Shown: positions 36,072 to 46,002, counted from the stretch's first letter. The stretch: 64,000 nucleotides of DNA from JBALVT01 sp965262875 (GCA_965262875.1 OZ253569.1:5952001-6016000), one strand, 5' to 3'. Numbers and translations: made by a program. The notes: generated from the sequence alone by a model not told the origin.

Positions 36072-37426
36072 GGCTCTTCTCCGCTTTGTTGAGTGAAAAA
36101 AGATGCTGACCATCAAGTAACCTGTTGATATGTTTGGTTTATGACAACTTTACATAGGGCAGGTATATGACCATCAACATCTCACGGAATATTTTAAACC
36201 TCACGGGGCAACGTGTAAATGAAATTAAACTGGACGAAGAGGGTGACAAGATTGTTATTCACTGTAGCCGGGACGCCCGCAGGAGCACTATAGACCCCAC
36301 CACAGGCAAGAAGGGAACTATCAACCAGCATATTCGCCGGCAGGTTAAGGATATCCCCCTTTTTGGGTATCCATGTGTGCTCGACATTGAACTGGCCCAA
36401 GTGTTTATTAGCAAGGGTGAGCGCCGCATTGAGGCGTGTGATTTTGTCGATAAAGGGTGCCGTTTCACCCACCGGTTTTGCCGACTGATCAGTGGATTAT
36501 GCCGCCATATGTCTATTCAGGCCGTCTCCAGGCATTTGGGGATACGATGGGAGACAGTAAAGAATATCGACAAGGCATACCTGATGGAAACGCTCCCTGC
36601 GCTTGATCCTGCACAGTTGACTGGCTTGGAATATATTGGTGTCGATGAAGTTGCCAGGGCGAAAGGCCATGACTATATGACGGTGGTCTACGATATGGTC
36701 GGAGGTCATCTGGTCTGGGTGGAAGCTGGTCGAACTGCCGAGGTGTTTGCAAGATTTCTAAAACATCTCTCCCCGGATACATCCAGTAAAATCAAGGCCG
36801 TAGCTATGGATATGGGCCCTGCTTATCAAAAGGCTGTCAGGGAGTGCTTGCCGTTGGCAGACATTGTGTTTGACCGTTTTCACGTCATGAAAAATTACAG
36901 CAAAGCTATCCATAATCAGCGCCGGCTTGAGTTCAGGAAGGCCGATCCGAATGGTAAAAAACTGATGAAGGGGACGCATTATCTGTTGCTCAAAAATGCG
37001 GATAAGTTGAGTGAGAAACAAAGTAACAAGCTGCAAACGTTGTTGGATAGCAATAGCAACCTGAATGCGCTCTACGTTTTAAAAGAACAGCTTCAGTATC
37101 TGTGGAGTGCCACTTCATTTGAGGGGATGGCAGAGCAACTGGAAAGTTGGTGCTTGATAGCAGATCAGTCACACATGCTCTATCTGAAAAAGTTCGCAAA
37201 ATCGCTCAGAAAACATTGTGTCGGCATCTGCAATTATGCAAAACACAAGCTAACAAGCGCCAGGATAGAGGCTGGTAATGTCAGTATAGGAATGATCCGT
37301 AAGCGCGCCAGGGGCATCAGGGATACCGAGTACTTCAAACTCAAAATTAGACAATCATCCCTCCCAGATAATCAATCTATGTTCTATTTGAAAACCTAGA
37401 ATCACTCAACAAAGCGGAGAAGAGCC
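36072..37426 (+). mobile_element. ISL3-family insertion sequence, kind B, copy 2 (1355 bp), nested
   Basis: Same ends and length as the copy at 5745-7099, inserted in the transposase gene of kind A copy 3 and flanked by the 8-base duplication aaaaaagt (36064-36071 and 37427-37434). The two kind B copies encode identical proteins in every frame I compared, so one derives from the other very recently. Confidence 0.95.
36167..37399 (+). CDS. ISL3-family transposase, kind B (second copy)
   Basis: A 410-residue intact transposase with the same sequence as the product at 5840-7072, including GVDEVARAKG, AVAMDMGPAY and RIEAGNVSIGMIRK. It lies on the same strand as the interrupted kind A transposase. 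Confidence 0.93.
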   Translation: MTINISRNILNLTGQRVNEIKLDEEGDKIVIHCSRDARRSTIDPTTGKKGTINQHIRRQVKDIPLFGYPCVLDIELAQVFISKGERRIEACDFVDKGCRFTHRFCRLISGLCRHMSIQAVSRHLGIRWETVKNIDKAYLMETLPALDPAQLTGLEYIGVDEVARAKGHDYMTVVYDMVGGHLVWVEAGRTAEVFARFLKHLSPDTSSKIKAVAMDMGPAYQKAVRECLPLADIVFDRFHVMKNYSKAIHNQRRLEFRKADPNGKKLMKGTHYLLLKNADKLSEKQSNKLQTLLDSNSNLNALYVLKEQLQYLWSATSFEGMAEQLESWCLIADQSHMLYLKKFAKSLRKHCVGICNYAKHKLTSARIEAGNVSIGMIRKRARGIRDTEYFKLKIRQSSLPDNQSMFYLKT

Positions 37427-38175
37427 AAAAAAGTTTTCGCAAGGGGCAATCCTATGCCAGCCTGCTGTACGATTTGAATGCGTCCAGAGTGCTTGAGGTC
37501 GTGGCAGATAGAACGACGGAATCGGCAACCGCATTGCTGTCCACGCTTCCAGAACAGCAGCGTAATGAAGTAGCTGCTGTTGCCGTGGATATGTGGGTTC
37601 CATTTATGACGGCAGTTGAGGCGACTTTACCGAACGCCGCTATTGTTCACGACAAGTTTCATATCGTCAGTTATCTTACAAAAATGGTTGACCAAGTCAG
37701 GCACAAAGAAAATAAAACATTAAGAGCCGCCGGTATCAATGACCTGGTCGGGTCTCGCTATACCTGGTTACGCAATCCCGACAACTGGAGTGAAAAAGAT
37801 GAAGCCACTTTTTATGGCCTTCAATCAAAGGGGTTGAAGGTTGCCCGAGCCTGGGCAATCAAAGAGACGCTGCTTGACCTGTGGACTTACAGCTACGATA
37901 AACCAGCCCGGGCGTTCTTTAAGAAAGGGTACTGGTGGGCGACACATTCACGTCTAAAGCCGGTCATATCAGTCGCCAAGATGCTAAAGAAACATCTCGA
38001 CAACATAATGACTTACTTGAAACATCGCATCACCAATGCGACCGCAGAAGGATTTAATTCAAAGATTCAGACAATAAAATCGGCTGCCCGAGGATTTAGA
38101 AACTTCGAAAACTATCGAGTTTCAATTCTGTTCCACTGTGGAAAACTCAACCTCTACCCACAGGATTCCCAGTAG
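37427..38175 (+). pseudogene. ISL3 kind A transposase, C-terminal piece
   Basis: Continues the kind A transposase from SFRKGQSYASLLYDLNASR to the normal end LYPQDSQ at 38175. It contains the second Asp (AVAVDMWVPF) and the glutamate (ATAEGFNSKIQ). One residue differs from other copies (VRHKEN for VRRKEN). An internal ATG at 37474 opens a long frame, but the product would lack the DNA-binding part and first catalytic residue. Confidence 0.88.
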
Positions 38176-38179
38176 AACC

Positions 38180-38323
38180 CATTATTTTGCCAAGCCGGAT
38201 AATGATGACGGCCCCACTCGCTTCATTTTGTGGGCAACCTATTACACCACCATGACTCGGATTGATGGCGAGTGGAAAATTCAGCGCCACGAGTTGAAGA
38301 TTCGTGGCAGTAGTGCAGATTGA
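38180..38323 (+). pseudogene. SnoaL/NTF2-like protein, C-terminal piece
   Basis: It encodes HYFAKPDNDDGPTRFILW and ATYYTTMTRIDGEWKIQRHE, ending in LKIRGSSAD. The D-G-x-W-[KR]-I motif is the standard last strand of SnoaL/NTF2-like proteins. It starts at the second copy of the duplication cattattt (38180-38187). A hydrolase or isomerase activity cannot be assigned. The following 250 bases up to nagA contain no gene that I can support. Confidence 0.82.
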
Positions 38324-38576
38324 TTTGAACCACAATAATCAAACCCCTTAAAGATACACTCATATAAATCCGGCTAAAAAAGCCTAATACCAAACCCATG
38401 CTATGTTGAAAGATAAAAACAGTCAAGTCATACTGTTTTTTCACGCACGGTGGCATTATGCGTATGTGGGAGTCTGGAAGCGTTAACTTGGTAGTCCCTT
38501 CTGATAGTATTGTGCGACTACTAATTCGCCCTGCACAAATCTGACGCACGCCTCTACGACGGGACCCGCATCAAAA

Positions 38577-39719
38577 ATGACCTATGCCATCAGTGCCCAG
38601 ACCATATTCGATGGAGATCAATTTCTAACTGATCACAGTGTAGTGATTGAAAACGAAGAAGTTCTTTGTGTCATCCCAAGCAATCAAGTTTCCAAAGACA
38701 TCAAGTGTCAAATTCTCACGCCCGGGATTCTGGCTCCAGGGTTTATCGACATACAGGTAAACGGCGGCGGCGGAGTAATGCTCAACAATGCCCCGTGCCG
38801 GGAGAGCGTAGATAGCATTTCCGCCGGGCATCTTGCTACCGGCACCACCGGTATGCTTCCGACATTAATCAGCGATAGCGAAGAAGTGCAACGAGCGGGT
38901 GTAGAGGCCGTACGCTCGGCACGAACAAACGGCAATCGCAATATTTTGGGCGTTCATCTTGAGGGTCCTTTCCTCGACCTGGAAAAACGCGGCACGCACA
39001 AGGCGTGCATGATAAGAAAAATATCGCGGGCCGACGTCGATTGGTTGAGTTCTCTTAACGACCTACCCGTACTTCTTACGTTGGCGCCGGAACACGTTGA
39101 GGCGACGGATATAGCTAAACTTTCCGCAGCGGGAATTCACGTCTTCGCCGGACATACCAATGCCAGTTATGAAACGGTAAAAGATGCTGTATCTGCAGGA
39201 CTAAAAGGTTTCACCCACCTTTTCAACGCAATGAGTCCACAGACCGCCAGAGCACCAGGCACCGTAGGGGCTGCCTTGGATCTCGATGATACCTGGGCAG
39301 GAATCATCGCCGACGGACACCACGTCGACCCGGCATCTATTCGAATGGCCTTTAAACTCAAACCCCCAGGAAAACTATTGTTGGTGACGGATGCCATGGC
39401 GACAGTGGGCAGCCAAGCGCCCTACTTCGAACTTTATGGCGAACGGATTCATCAACACGAAGGCAAATTGATCAATGCGGAAGGGGCGCTTGCTGGAAGT
39501 GCCATTGGCATGATCGATGCGGTACGAATCGCAACCCAAGCCGTCGGGATACCCCTGGAAGAAAGCCTGCGGATGGCAGCGCTTTATCCCGCCAAATTAT
39601 TGAACCTGGATAAACAGCTAGGTCGAATAGAACCGGGATATCGCCCTGATTTTGTTCACTTCGATCAAGCTTTCAAGGTGCGCGGTACCTGGGTTGTTGG
39701 GCAGTACCAATCCCACTAA
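38577..39719 (+). CDS. nagA: N-acetylglucosamine-6-phosphate deacetylase
   Basis: A 380-residue amidohydrolase that removes acetate from GlcNAc-6-phosphate in amino-sugar recycling or chitin use. Family landmarks are APGFIDIQVNGGGGVMLNN, GVHLEGPFLDLEKRGTH (metal-binding Glu), VFAGHTNASYETVKDAV and FTHLFNAMSPQTARAPG (His ligands), IADGHHVDP and LLVTDAMATVGS (catalytic Asp). No other amino-sugar gene lies nearby, so the context gives no help. It converges on the VOC gene. No strong ribosome binding site precedes the ATG. Confidence 0.93.
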   Translation: MTYAISAQTIFDGDQFLTDHSVVIENEEVLCVIPSNQVSKDIKCQILTPGILAPGFIDIQVNGGGGVMLNNAPCRESVDSISAGHLATGTTGMLPTLISDSEEVQRAGVEAVRSARTNGNRNILGVHLEGPFLDLEKRGTHKACMIRKISRADVDWLSSLNDLPVLLTLAPEHVEATDIAKLSAAGIHVFAGHTNASYETVKDAVSAGLKGFTHLFNAMSPQTARAPGTVGAALDLDDTWAGIIADGHHVDPASIRMAFKLKPPGKLLLVTDAMATVGSQAPYFELYGERIHQHEGKLINAEGALAGSAIGMIDAVRIATQAVGIPLEESLRMAALYPAKLLNLDKQLGRIEPGYRPDFVHFDQAFKVRGTWVVGQYQSH

Positions 39720-39754
39720 GATTTAGTTTTAGGGCGTGGCCAGACTTAGGTTTT

Positions 39755-39951
39755 TTACCGCTGCAACTGAGCGATTTCTGCCGTCTTAATCTCGTAAAGC
39801 TCGATGATATTGCCGCAGGGGTCGCGCCCATAAATTGCCGAAGCATCGTCGCCAAAGTGAACCACTTCTCCAAAGAACTCCATACCATAGGTCACCAAAC
39901 GGTCGTACTCCATCTGGATATCGTCTACCTGCAAAGCCAAGTGCGGATAAC
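39755..39951 (-). pseudogene. VOC (glyoxalase-like) protein, C-terminal piece of IS21-split gene
   Basis: On the minus strand it encodes YPHLALQVDDIQMEYDRL, YGMEFFGEVVHFGDDA and YGRDPCGNIIELYEIK, the second beta-alpha-beta-beta-beta module of a vicinal oxygen chelate protein with the metal-binding Glu in NIIELYE. The first half is at 43244-43504. With one copy of the 5-base duplication ataac, the halves join in frame to a 151-codon gene. Confidence 0.85.
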
Positions 39952-40245
39952 TGTAGACGCCACTCCAAAACCGCAGCTATTTGCCGAATTTTGAAATAGA
40001 CGGATCTCGGCGTATTAGAATCGGCGCGGTAGAACTGCGGCCCAGTCACACTCAAGAGCGACCAATAAGCAGGCACGATTCAAGCGTAGGGACTATAAGA
40101 ATAAGTGTCGCTGAGAACGGTATGACGCCACCACAGATTTGACGGTCAACGCTGGCGCCATACCCAAAAAAACCGTGCAGGTGCACGACCCGTTAAGTGT
40201 TGCACATAATGGGAATAAATCCAGCCCTCATCGACCTTTGTGTCG

Positions 40246-40665
40246 ATGCCATCATCCAGCCGTCTCTACCACTGTTGTCGCTGCTACGCCCAGGTCATCG
40301 TCTGTACCCACTGTGATCGCGGCCAGCGGTATTGCACCGATGGTTGCAGCCAGGAAGCCAGAAAGGAATCCATTAAACGAGCCAGAGCGAAGTACCAGGC
40401 CACTCGCCCGGGTCGCATGAATAATGCCGCTCGCCAACAGCGTTATCGAGAACGGCAACAACAAAAAGTAACGCATCACCGTTCTCTGGCAATAATACTC
40501 CGTGATCTACTGCAAACCGTGCCTGATGAGATCAAAAGGGCCGATATGCCGGGTAAAACTGACGCCACCGTGCGCTGCCATCACTGTGGCGCGGTCTGCG
40601 GTCCCTTTTTGCGCAGTGATTTTCTGCAGAGCAGTCAGTTCAGGCGCAGATTCCGGCGACATTAG
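40246..40665 (+). CDS. Cysteine-rich passenger protein of the IS21 element
   Basis: An open frame of about 139 residues upstream of istA (a GTG at 40240 is another possible start). The N-terminal part reads LYHCCRCYAQVIVCTHCDRG and QRYCTDGCSQEARKES, with C-x2-C and C-x2-C spacing suggesting a zinc-binding module. It is followed by a very basic helix (IKRARAKYQATRPGRMNN) and, near the end, another CHHCGAVCG pair. I recall similar frames next to istA in other IS21 elements, but I know of no function. It may bind DNA. Confidence 0.6.
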   Translation: MPSSSRLYHCCRCYAQVIVCTHCDRGQRYCTDGCSQEARKESIKRARAKYQATRPGRMNNAARQQRYRERQQQKVTHHRSLAIILRDLLQTVPDEIKRADMPGKTDATVRCHHCGAVCGPFLRSDFLQSSQFRRRFRRH

Positions 40666-40704
40666 TGCAGCGGCTGGACAGGAGTCATCAATCGGAGGGC
40701 AGTC

Positions 40705-42206
40705 ATGGCCATCGGCAAAGAAACTGAAGCAAAAATACTGCGCTACCATTTTGTTGAGAAGTGGCGAACGGGCACCATTGCGACCCAGCTTGGCATTCAC
40801 CACTCAGTGGTTGATCGGGTACTGGCACAGGCTGGCCTGCCCAAGGTGGAGCGCACTCGCCGTGCATCGATCATCGACCCCTATCTGCCCTTTGTCATCG
40901 ACACACCCTGCGGGAGTTTCCCACACTCACGGCGGCCCGCTTGTATGAAATGGCCCGCCTGCGGGGATACCCCGGTGGCCCCAGCCAGTTTCGCCAGCGT
41001 ATCAGTGAACTGCGGCCGCGCAAGCTGCCCGAGGCGTATTTACGCCTAAAAACCCTGCCCAGTGAGCAAGCCCAGGTTGACTGGGGTTCGTTCGGGCATA
41101 TTCAGATCGGCAAGGCCCGGCGGCCGTTAATGGCGTTTGTGATGGTGCTGAGCTGGTCGCGACAGATCTTCTTGCGCTTTTATCTCAACCAGCAAATGGA
41201 GCACTTTTTACGCGGCCATGTAGCGGCATTCGAGGCCTGGCAAGGATTGCCAAAGGTGCTGCTGTACGACAACCTTAAATCGGCCGTATTGGAGCGCCAC
41301 GGTGACGCCATCCGCTTCCACCCCACCTTGCTGGCCTTGTCAGCCCACTATCGCTTCGAACCACGCCCGGTGGCGGTGGCCCGGGGCAATGAAAAGGGCC
41401 GGGTAGAAAGAGCGATTCGCTATATTCGCGATAATTTCTTTGCCGCTCGTCACTGGCAAACACTGGCCGAACTCAATGCGCAAGCTGAGCACTGGTGCCA
41501 GGGTGTGAGTGCTGATCGGGCTTGCCCTGAAGAGCGTACGTTGACGGTCAGGGAAGCCTTCTTACAGGAGCAGGTGAGTTTGCCGGATAATCCCTTTGAT
41601 ACCCATGAGAGACAGCCCGTGCGGGCCGCCAAAACCCCTTATGTTCGCTTCGATCTCAATGATTACTCCATTCCCCATCAATACGTGCACAAGCCATTGA
41701 GCGTGAGCGCTGACCTGGAGCGGCTCCAGATAGTGGAGGGCGATCAATGCATTGCTGAGCATCAGCGCAGCTTTGGCAAAGGGGAGCAAATCGAACAGGA
41801 GGCGCATATCAATGCCCTATGGCTGGAGAAAACCCACGCCAAACTACACCGGGGTCAGGATCGCCTGAGCCATGCTTCGGCGCACGCCCAGACGCTGCTG
41901 CAGCAATCGGCACAGCGTGGACATGTCATTAAAACCACGGTCCGGTTACTCAATCAACTGCTTGATGATTATGGGCGGGACGAGCTGCATGTAGCTCTGG
42001 GTGAAGCACTTGATCGGCAATCACCCTACCCGGAGGCGGTGCAGCACGTTCTTGAGCGCCGCCGTGATGAACAGCACCTGCCGCCACCGCTTGCTGTCGC
42101 CGTGCCGGCGAAGGTCAAACACTACAGCGTCAAGCTGGCTCGGCTTGCCGATTACGACAAGCTCAATGGCACCCGAAGCGAGACAGGAGATGATACCGAT
42201 GATTGA
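40705..42206 (+). pseudogene. istA: IstA, IS21 transposase with a frameshift
   Basis: The first 67 residues (MAIGKETEAKILRYHFVEKW and TQLGIHHSVVDRVLAQAGLP, a helix-turn-helix) are in one frame. Near 40904-40908 the frame must change (after PFVIDT) to continue with LREFPTLTAARLYEMARLRG. The rest is normal: QAQVDWGSFGHIQIG, KVLLYDNLKSAVLER, and NEKGRVERAIRYIRDNF give the DDE triad. A two-base insertion or one-base loss would explain it. Unless the frame is corrected during expression, the element is disabled. Confidence 0.82.
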
Positions 42207-42960
42207 TATCGAGCAACTCAAACAGCAGGCACTTGAACTGAAGCTCCACGGCGTGCTGGCGCACTGGGGCGAGATCACCGACGAGCAATACCCCTGGCGG
42301 GCACAGCTCATCGCCTGGGAGCTTGCCGAGCGCAAACAGCGCTCACTCGAACGGCGCCTGAGCAGCGCCAGGCTGGGCCGGTTCAAACCGATGAGTGAGT
42401 TTGACTGGCAGTGGCCAAGCGCTATCGACCCACAAGCGATTCATGCCCTGATGCAACTGGGTTTTATGGACACGGCCAGCAATATTATCCTGCTGGGCAG
42501 CAACGGCGTGGGCAAATCGATGATCGCCCGGAACCTGGGGTATAACGCTGTCATGCACGGCTATACGGCGCTGTTTACCACCGCAGCGGCGATGCTCAAC
42601 GACCTGGCAGGTCAGGATGGCGCCAATGCCCTGCAGCGTCGATTGAAACACTACGCCAGGCCCGCCTTGCTGGTAATTGATGAAGTGGGCTACCTCTCCT
42701 ACAGCAATCGTCATGCTGACTTGCTGTTTGAAATCATCAACCGGCGCTATGAGAAATGTTCAACTTTGGTGACAACGAACCGTCCGTTTGGCGAGTGGAA
42801 TGACGTGTTCCCCAATGCCGCGTGTGTGGTCTCCCTGATTGACCGTTTAGTCCATCACAGCGAGGTCATCGCCATTGAGGGTGAGTCGTACCGCATGAAG
42901 GAAGCGCAGGAGTGTGCGTCGAAGCGGCGCGAGACCAAAAAGCGAGGAAAGGCTAAATGA
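42199..42960 (+). CDS. istB: IstB, IS21 helper ATPase (kind C)
   Basis: A 253-residue AAA+ ATPase starting at the ATG at 42199 (or 42190), overlapping the istA stop. Walker A is GSNGVGKSMIARNLG and Walker B is LLVIDEVGYLSYS, with sensor TTNRPFGEWNDVF. It ends in a basic tail KRRETKKRGKAK. The longer frame opening at 42001 is an artefact of overlap with istA. Confidence 0.92.
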   Translation: MIDIEQLKQQALELKLHGVLAHWGEITDEQYPWRAQLIAWELAERKQRSLERRLSSARLGRFKPMSEFDWQWPSAIDPQAIHALMQLGFMDTASNIILLGSNGVGKSMIARNLGYNAVMHGYTALFTTAAAMLNDLAGQDGANALQRRLKHYARPALLVIDEVGYLSYSNRHADLLFEIINRRYEKCSTLVTTNRPFGEWNDVFPNAACVVSLIDRLVHHSEVIAIEGESYRMKEAQECASKRRETKKRGKAK

Positions 42961-43148
42961 AAACCTTAAAAATCACAACCTACTGGACGGCTGAACAAGC
43001 CGATTGTATTTATCAGCTGCTCGGCGACCTGAGATCGGTACTGTGGGATCACTATGGTGATGAGATTGCGCAACTGTACGAGGAGATCCGGATTGAGCAA
43101 CAAGAGTACACAGACAGTGTCGAGGTAAATCATGAGCTGCCGTTCTAG
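42957..43148 (+). CDS. Small protein downstream of istB
   Basis: A 63-residue acidic frame whose ATG overlaps the istB stop (atga), so it is translationally coupled. It begins MKTLKITTYWTAEQADCIYQ and continues LLGDLRSVLWDHYGDEIAQL, with a predicted helical structure. It is inside the IS21 end, so it belongs to the element. Function unknown. Confidence 0.6.
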   Translation: MKTLKITTYWTAEQADCIYQLLGDLRSVLWDHYGDEIAQLYEEIRIEQQEYTDSVEVNHELPF

Positions 43149-43243
43149 CCTGTGATCGATTGGAGTTAAGCCGGATCACTGTCGCCTCTTTGTCGTTCTT
43201 TTATTCTGCGGCAAATAACTGCGGGTTTACTGTGGCGCTAACA

Positions 43244-43504
43244 ATAACCGTAGTCACAAGGTCTGGAACGTAAATCCTGCGGCGCAGGGTTGCTGTACTG
43301 CCACAATTCTACAAAGGCATTAGAGGTTTTCAACATCGCCATCTTTGCCTTTACTGCGTCTAGTCCTATGGCTTGGTTGGCGGACGCATCGTTGTCGAAC
43401 TCGGATTGCTGGACAATCTCAAAGCCGAGGGCTTCCGTATAAAATTTCAGACCCTTGTCAAAATCGTCAACGCCGATTGCGACGTGGTGTAGACCTACTA
43501 TCAT
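43244..43504 (-). pseudogene. VOC (glyoxalase-like) protein, N-terminal piece
   Basis: It encodes MIVGLHHVAIGVDDFDKGLK, FYTEALGFEIVQQSEFDN and FVELWQYSNPAP, the first module of a VOC protein with the metal-binding His in LHHVAIGV and Glu in FVELWQY. It runs as far as PCDYGY, where IS21 begins. VOC members include lyases, epimerases and extradiol dioxygenases; the residues visible do not choose between them. Confidence 0.85.
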
Positions 43505-43570
43505 GTGGTTTTCCTCGGGATTAGTCCCAGTGTGCTTTATAAAGGTAGAGCATCGGAATCATAGCGAATG

Positions 43571-44533
43571 TCACCACATCGCCACTGGGTTGATAATCAT
43601 TTGAACAGTGCCCTTGATCCTGGCCTGACCCAGCACAAACATGAACTCGTGGACTTTCTCACTGGCCAGTCGACCGGTATTCATTGTTTCCAGAATATAG
43701 ATGCCATTTTTCTTTAAAAATTCTACATGACCATAGAAGATTTTATCGCCCTTTATGGCGGGAACGACTTCAATCCCCCAGGTGTCTGCTCCGACCGCCA
43801 TGGGTTCGAGAGATGCAAGATAAGCTGCCGCTTCGTTGGTCAGGCCCGGCTCTGCGATCGCCCAGGCCTGTGGTTCCGAGATCAGCATGCCATCGGTCCA
43901 ACCCGTGTGAAACAACACCACATCACCTCGGCGAATCTCAACACCTTGCTCTTTGGCAGCTGCCTTGATATCCGCTGACCCAAAACTTTGTCCCGCCTCC
44001 ATGGTCTTCACGTTGAAGTGCCTAGCCATGTCCAGCATCACGCCTCTTCCAACCAGAGGCGGCACTTTGTCTGTGCCCAGTTTCTTAAGACCAGAGATAT
44101 CGACAAAATCGACGGCGTCGTTACAGTTGTAATACTGGCCCGCCTCCCCCATATGACCCAAACCATCCAACTGCGGCCCAATACCAAACCACAAATTTAC
44201 CTGATCGTCGTTGTAGACAACATCCCAACCAAAGTCTTGATGCAGAAGACGGCCATTGTGCTGACCCGGCTGAACGATCACCAGCGACATTGAGCGAGGC
44301 GGAAACGCAGGCATCTGGGGGTCAACCACTATTCCCAATGGGTGAACCTGGCCCCTGGTCACCAACTTGGTAGCCATCAATACCTGCTCGGGGTTTACGT
44401 AATTCGCTGCGCCAATTTCATCATCCGGCCCCCACCTTGAGAGCTGACATTCCTGGGCTATCGTAAGTTGGCTCGCTATAAGTAATGCGCAGCCAAGTAC
44501 AATTCGATTTACTGCTGTCGTTAGTAGTTTCAA
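43571..44533 (-). CDS. Secreted cyclase-family (kynurenine formamidase-like) metal hydrolase
   Basis: A 320-residue protein with a signal peptide (residues 1-26, ending in SQLTIAQ). The PF04199 cyclase fold is shown by LSRWGPDDEIGAANYVNPEQ, GPQLDGLGHMGEAGQYYN (the metal-binding D-G-x-x-H region), GRGVMLDMARHF and GDVVLFHTGWTDG. Relatives include arylformamidases and isatin hydrolase; the substrate here is unknown. It lies between the VOC gene and a broken transposase, in the same direction as the VOC gene, with 66 bases between them. Confidence 0.82.
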   Translation of the reverse strand: MKLLTTAVNRIVLGCALLIASQLTIAQECQLSRWGPDDEIGAANYVNPEQVLMATKLVTRGQVHPLGIVVDPQMPAFPPRSMSLVIVQPGQHNGRLLHQDFGWDVVYNDDQVNLWFGIGPQLDGLGHMGEAGQYYNCNDAVDFVDISGLKKLGTDKVPPLVGRGVMLDMARHFNVKTMEAGQSFGSADIKAAAKEQGVEIRRGDVVLFHTGWTDGMLISEPQAWAIAEPGLTNEAAAYLASLEPMAVGADTWGIEVVPAIKGDKIFYGHVEFLKKNGIYILETMNTGRLASEKVHEFMFVLGQARIKGTVQMIINPVAMW

Positions 44534-44593
44534 AGTGCAGACCTTTTCAATGAGAGGGAGATAGTTGGATAACTCATGAGTACCGAGTTAGCC

Positions 44594-45989
44594 TCATGAC
44601 ACAAGCCTAAATAGCGCCATTCTATCAAGGTCTTGCCGTTGCGTGATGAATTTCGCGAAGTTTGTACGAGAATCCGTATCCAGGAGAAAATGCGGGAGGC
44701 TGCTGCGTAGCGCAGTGGCAACCACCAACTCGGACGGAGCTAGACCGGGCCGGATCGTTCGAAGCCAGGAGCCAAAAGAGTTCCAGACTAGCCGAGTGTG
44801 GCAAGATGCCAGGTAATGAAGTAGCCCTTGAGCAACAATCCCCGCGTGTACAAAGACGTGATAAGCCTTCAGTTTTCGCTTGACGCCATCGCAATATTTT
44901 TTTGATTCCCGGTGAAGGTGCTGATTACCATTGCGTCGCTCCAATGGCTTCATTACGCTCATCCAGAAATGGTATGAAAAAGAACCGATAACATGAACCG
45001 CCTGCTTGAAGGCATGCTCTATTTTAAATCGCAGACCGTAGAGGTGAATGATATCGAGGGCCGATAATGACGTATCAGTAGACATGAGTATACAGCGTCC
45101 CCTCGTTGGGTGAACGACAATGACAAACCGAACAATACTGCCGGTCGGTCTCCATAATAAATCATGGACTGCGTATCGGATAGCTACGTTTTTTTCGCCA
45201 TAGACAGGGCTTTGAGCCTCCTCCATCAATGCGACCAACCCAAACAGTGATCTTGGTTTTACCTTGTCACCATACTTACGTGGCCGCCCTCTTTTTTTCG
45301 GCTGTTGCTGATGATGCAGCTGGTAGGCAACCGCATTTGATCTGGCGCGGGTGACCAAATGATTCCCCTCATTCAAAAGCCCATTAACGACTTTCTGGCT
45401 GGCATAATAGGCGTCGGCGACAAAATAATACGGCTCCTGAATACTGACTATCGCCAGTAGACTGATCATTTTGTCGAGCAGGGTACGCCGGTCACGATTC
45501 GATAACACGGTCCCCTCATGAATCCTCGCGGCAAGCGGCACAGCGAACACGCTATTGGCGGCACGAGAAAGAATAGAGACGGCCTGAAAGGAGTGTCCCA
45601 TGATGTACTCCGCTTGTATTTGACTCGGATTCCTGATGTAGCAGCTTCACAGCAGGCATCTTTTTGCCCTGTTTGGAGACCTTAATGCCGTCCCCCACCA
45701 ACACGAGTCGGCCATTCACTCGAACCAGACCAGGGAACAGTCGAAGTACAAGTTGAGACCACAATACCGTCATTGAGTCCAACTTAATGCCGGTGCTGTG
45801 GAAGTTATCCAGCAAGTTGTCATAAAACCGCCCCTGTAACCCCAGCGCCCGGACAATACTCGTCACCCCCATTCGTTCGGTACGAACCGTCAATCCCGCC
45901 ACACAGACGGCGAACCACATAAATGTCCGGGTACGAGCGCAAGCCGGGCGAAGATAAATGATTGCATCCCACCAATAGATCCACAGCAT
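44594..45989 (-). pseudogene. DDE transposase (IS4-like), frameshifted
   Basis: The N-terminal part is at 45989 down to about 45625 (LTVRTERMGVTSIVRALGLQ, LVLVGDGIKVSKQGKKMPAV). The C-terminal part is in another frame down to 44594 (AEYIMGHSFQAVSILSRAAN, YFVADAYYASQKVVNGLL, GRPRKYGDKVKPRSL, YGLRFKIEHAFKQAV). The break sits near 45620, where two bases seem missing (acaagcggag for acaaaggcggag). No clear terminal repeats or duplication could be read, so the element limits are unknown. Confidence 0.78.
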
Positions 45990-46002
45990 AGACAGTGTCC
46001 TT

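Larger units (their letters stand above)
35497..38179 (+). mobile_element. ISL3-family insertion sequence, kind A, copy 3, interrupted by kind B
   Basis: Kind A left end at 35497 and right end (ccacaggattcccagtagaacc) at 38179, flanked by the 8-base duplication cattattt. The total is 2683 bases; subtracting the inner element and its duplication (1363 bases) leaves exactly 1320, the length of the intact kind A copy. The element is therefore complete apart from the nested insertion. Confidence 0.95.
39952..43243 (+). mobile_element. IS21-family insertion sequence, kind C (3292 bp)
   Basis: Terminal inverted repeats tgtagacgccactccaaaac (left) and tgttagcgccacagtaaacc (right, complement), with gcag[ct]tatttgccg shared further in. 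A 5-base duplication ataac flanks it (39947-39951 and 43244-43248). Besides istA (frameshifted) and istB it carries two additional small frames, one on each side of the istAB pair, making it longer than a standard IS21 element. It is unrelated in detail to kind A. Confidence 0.9.
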
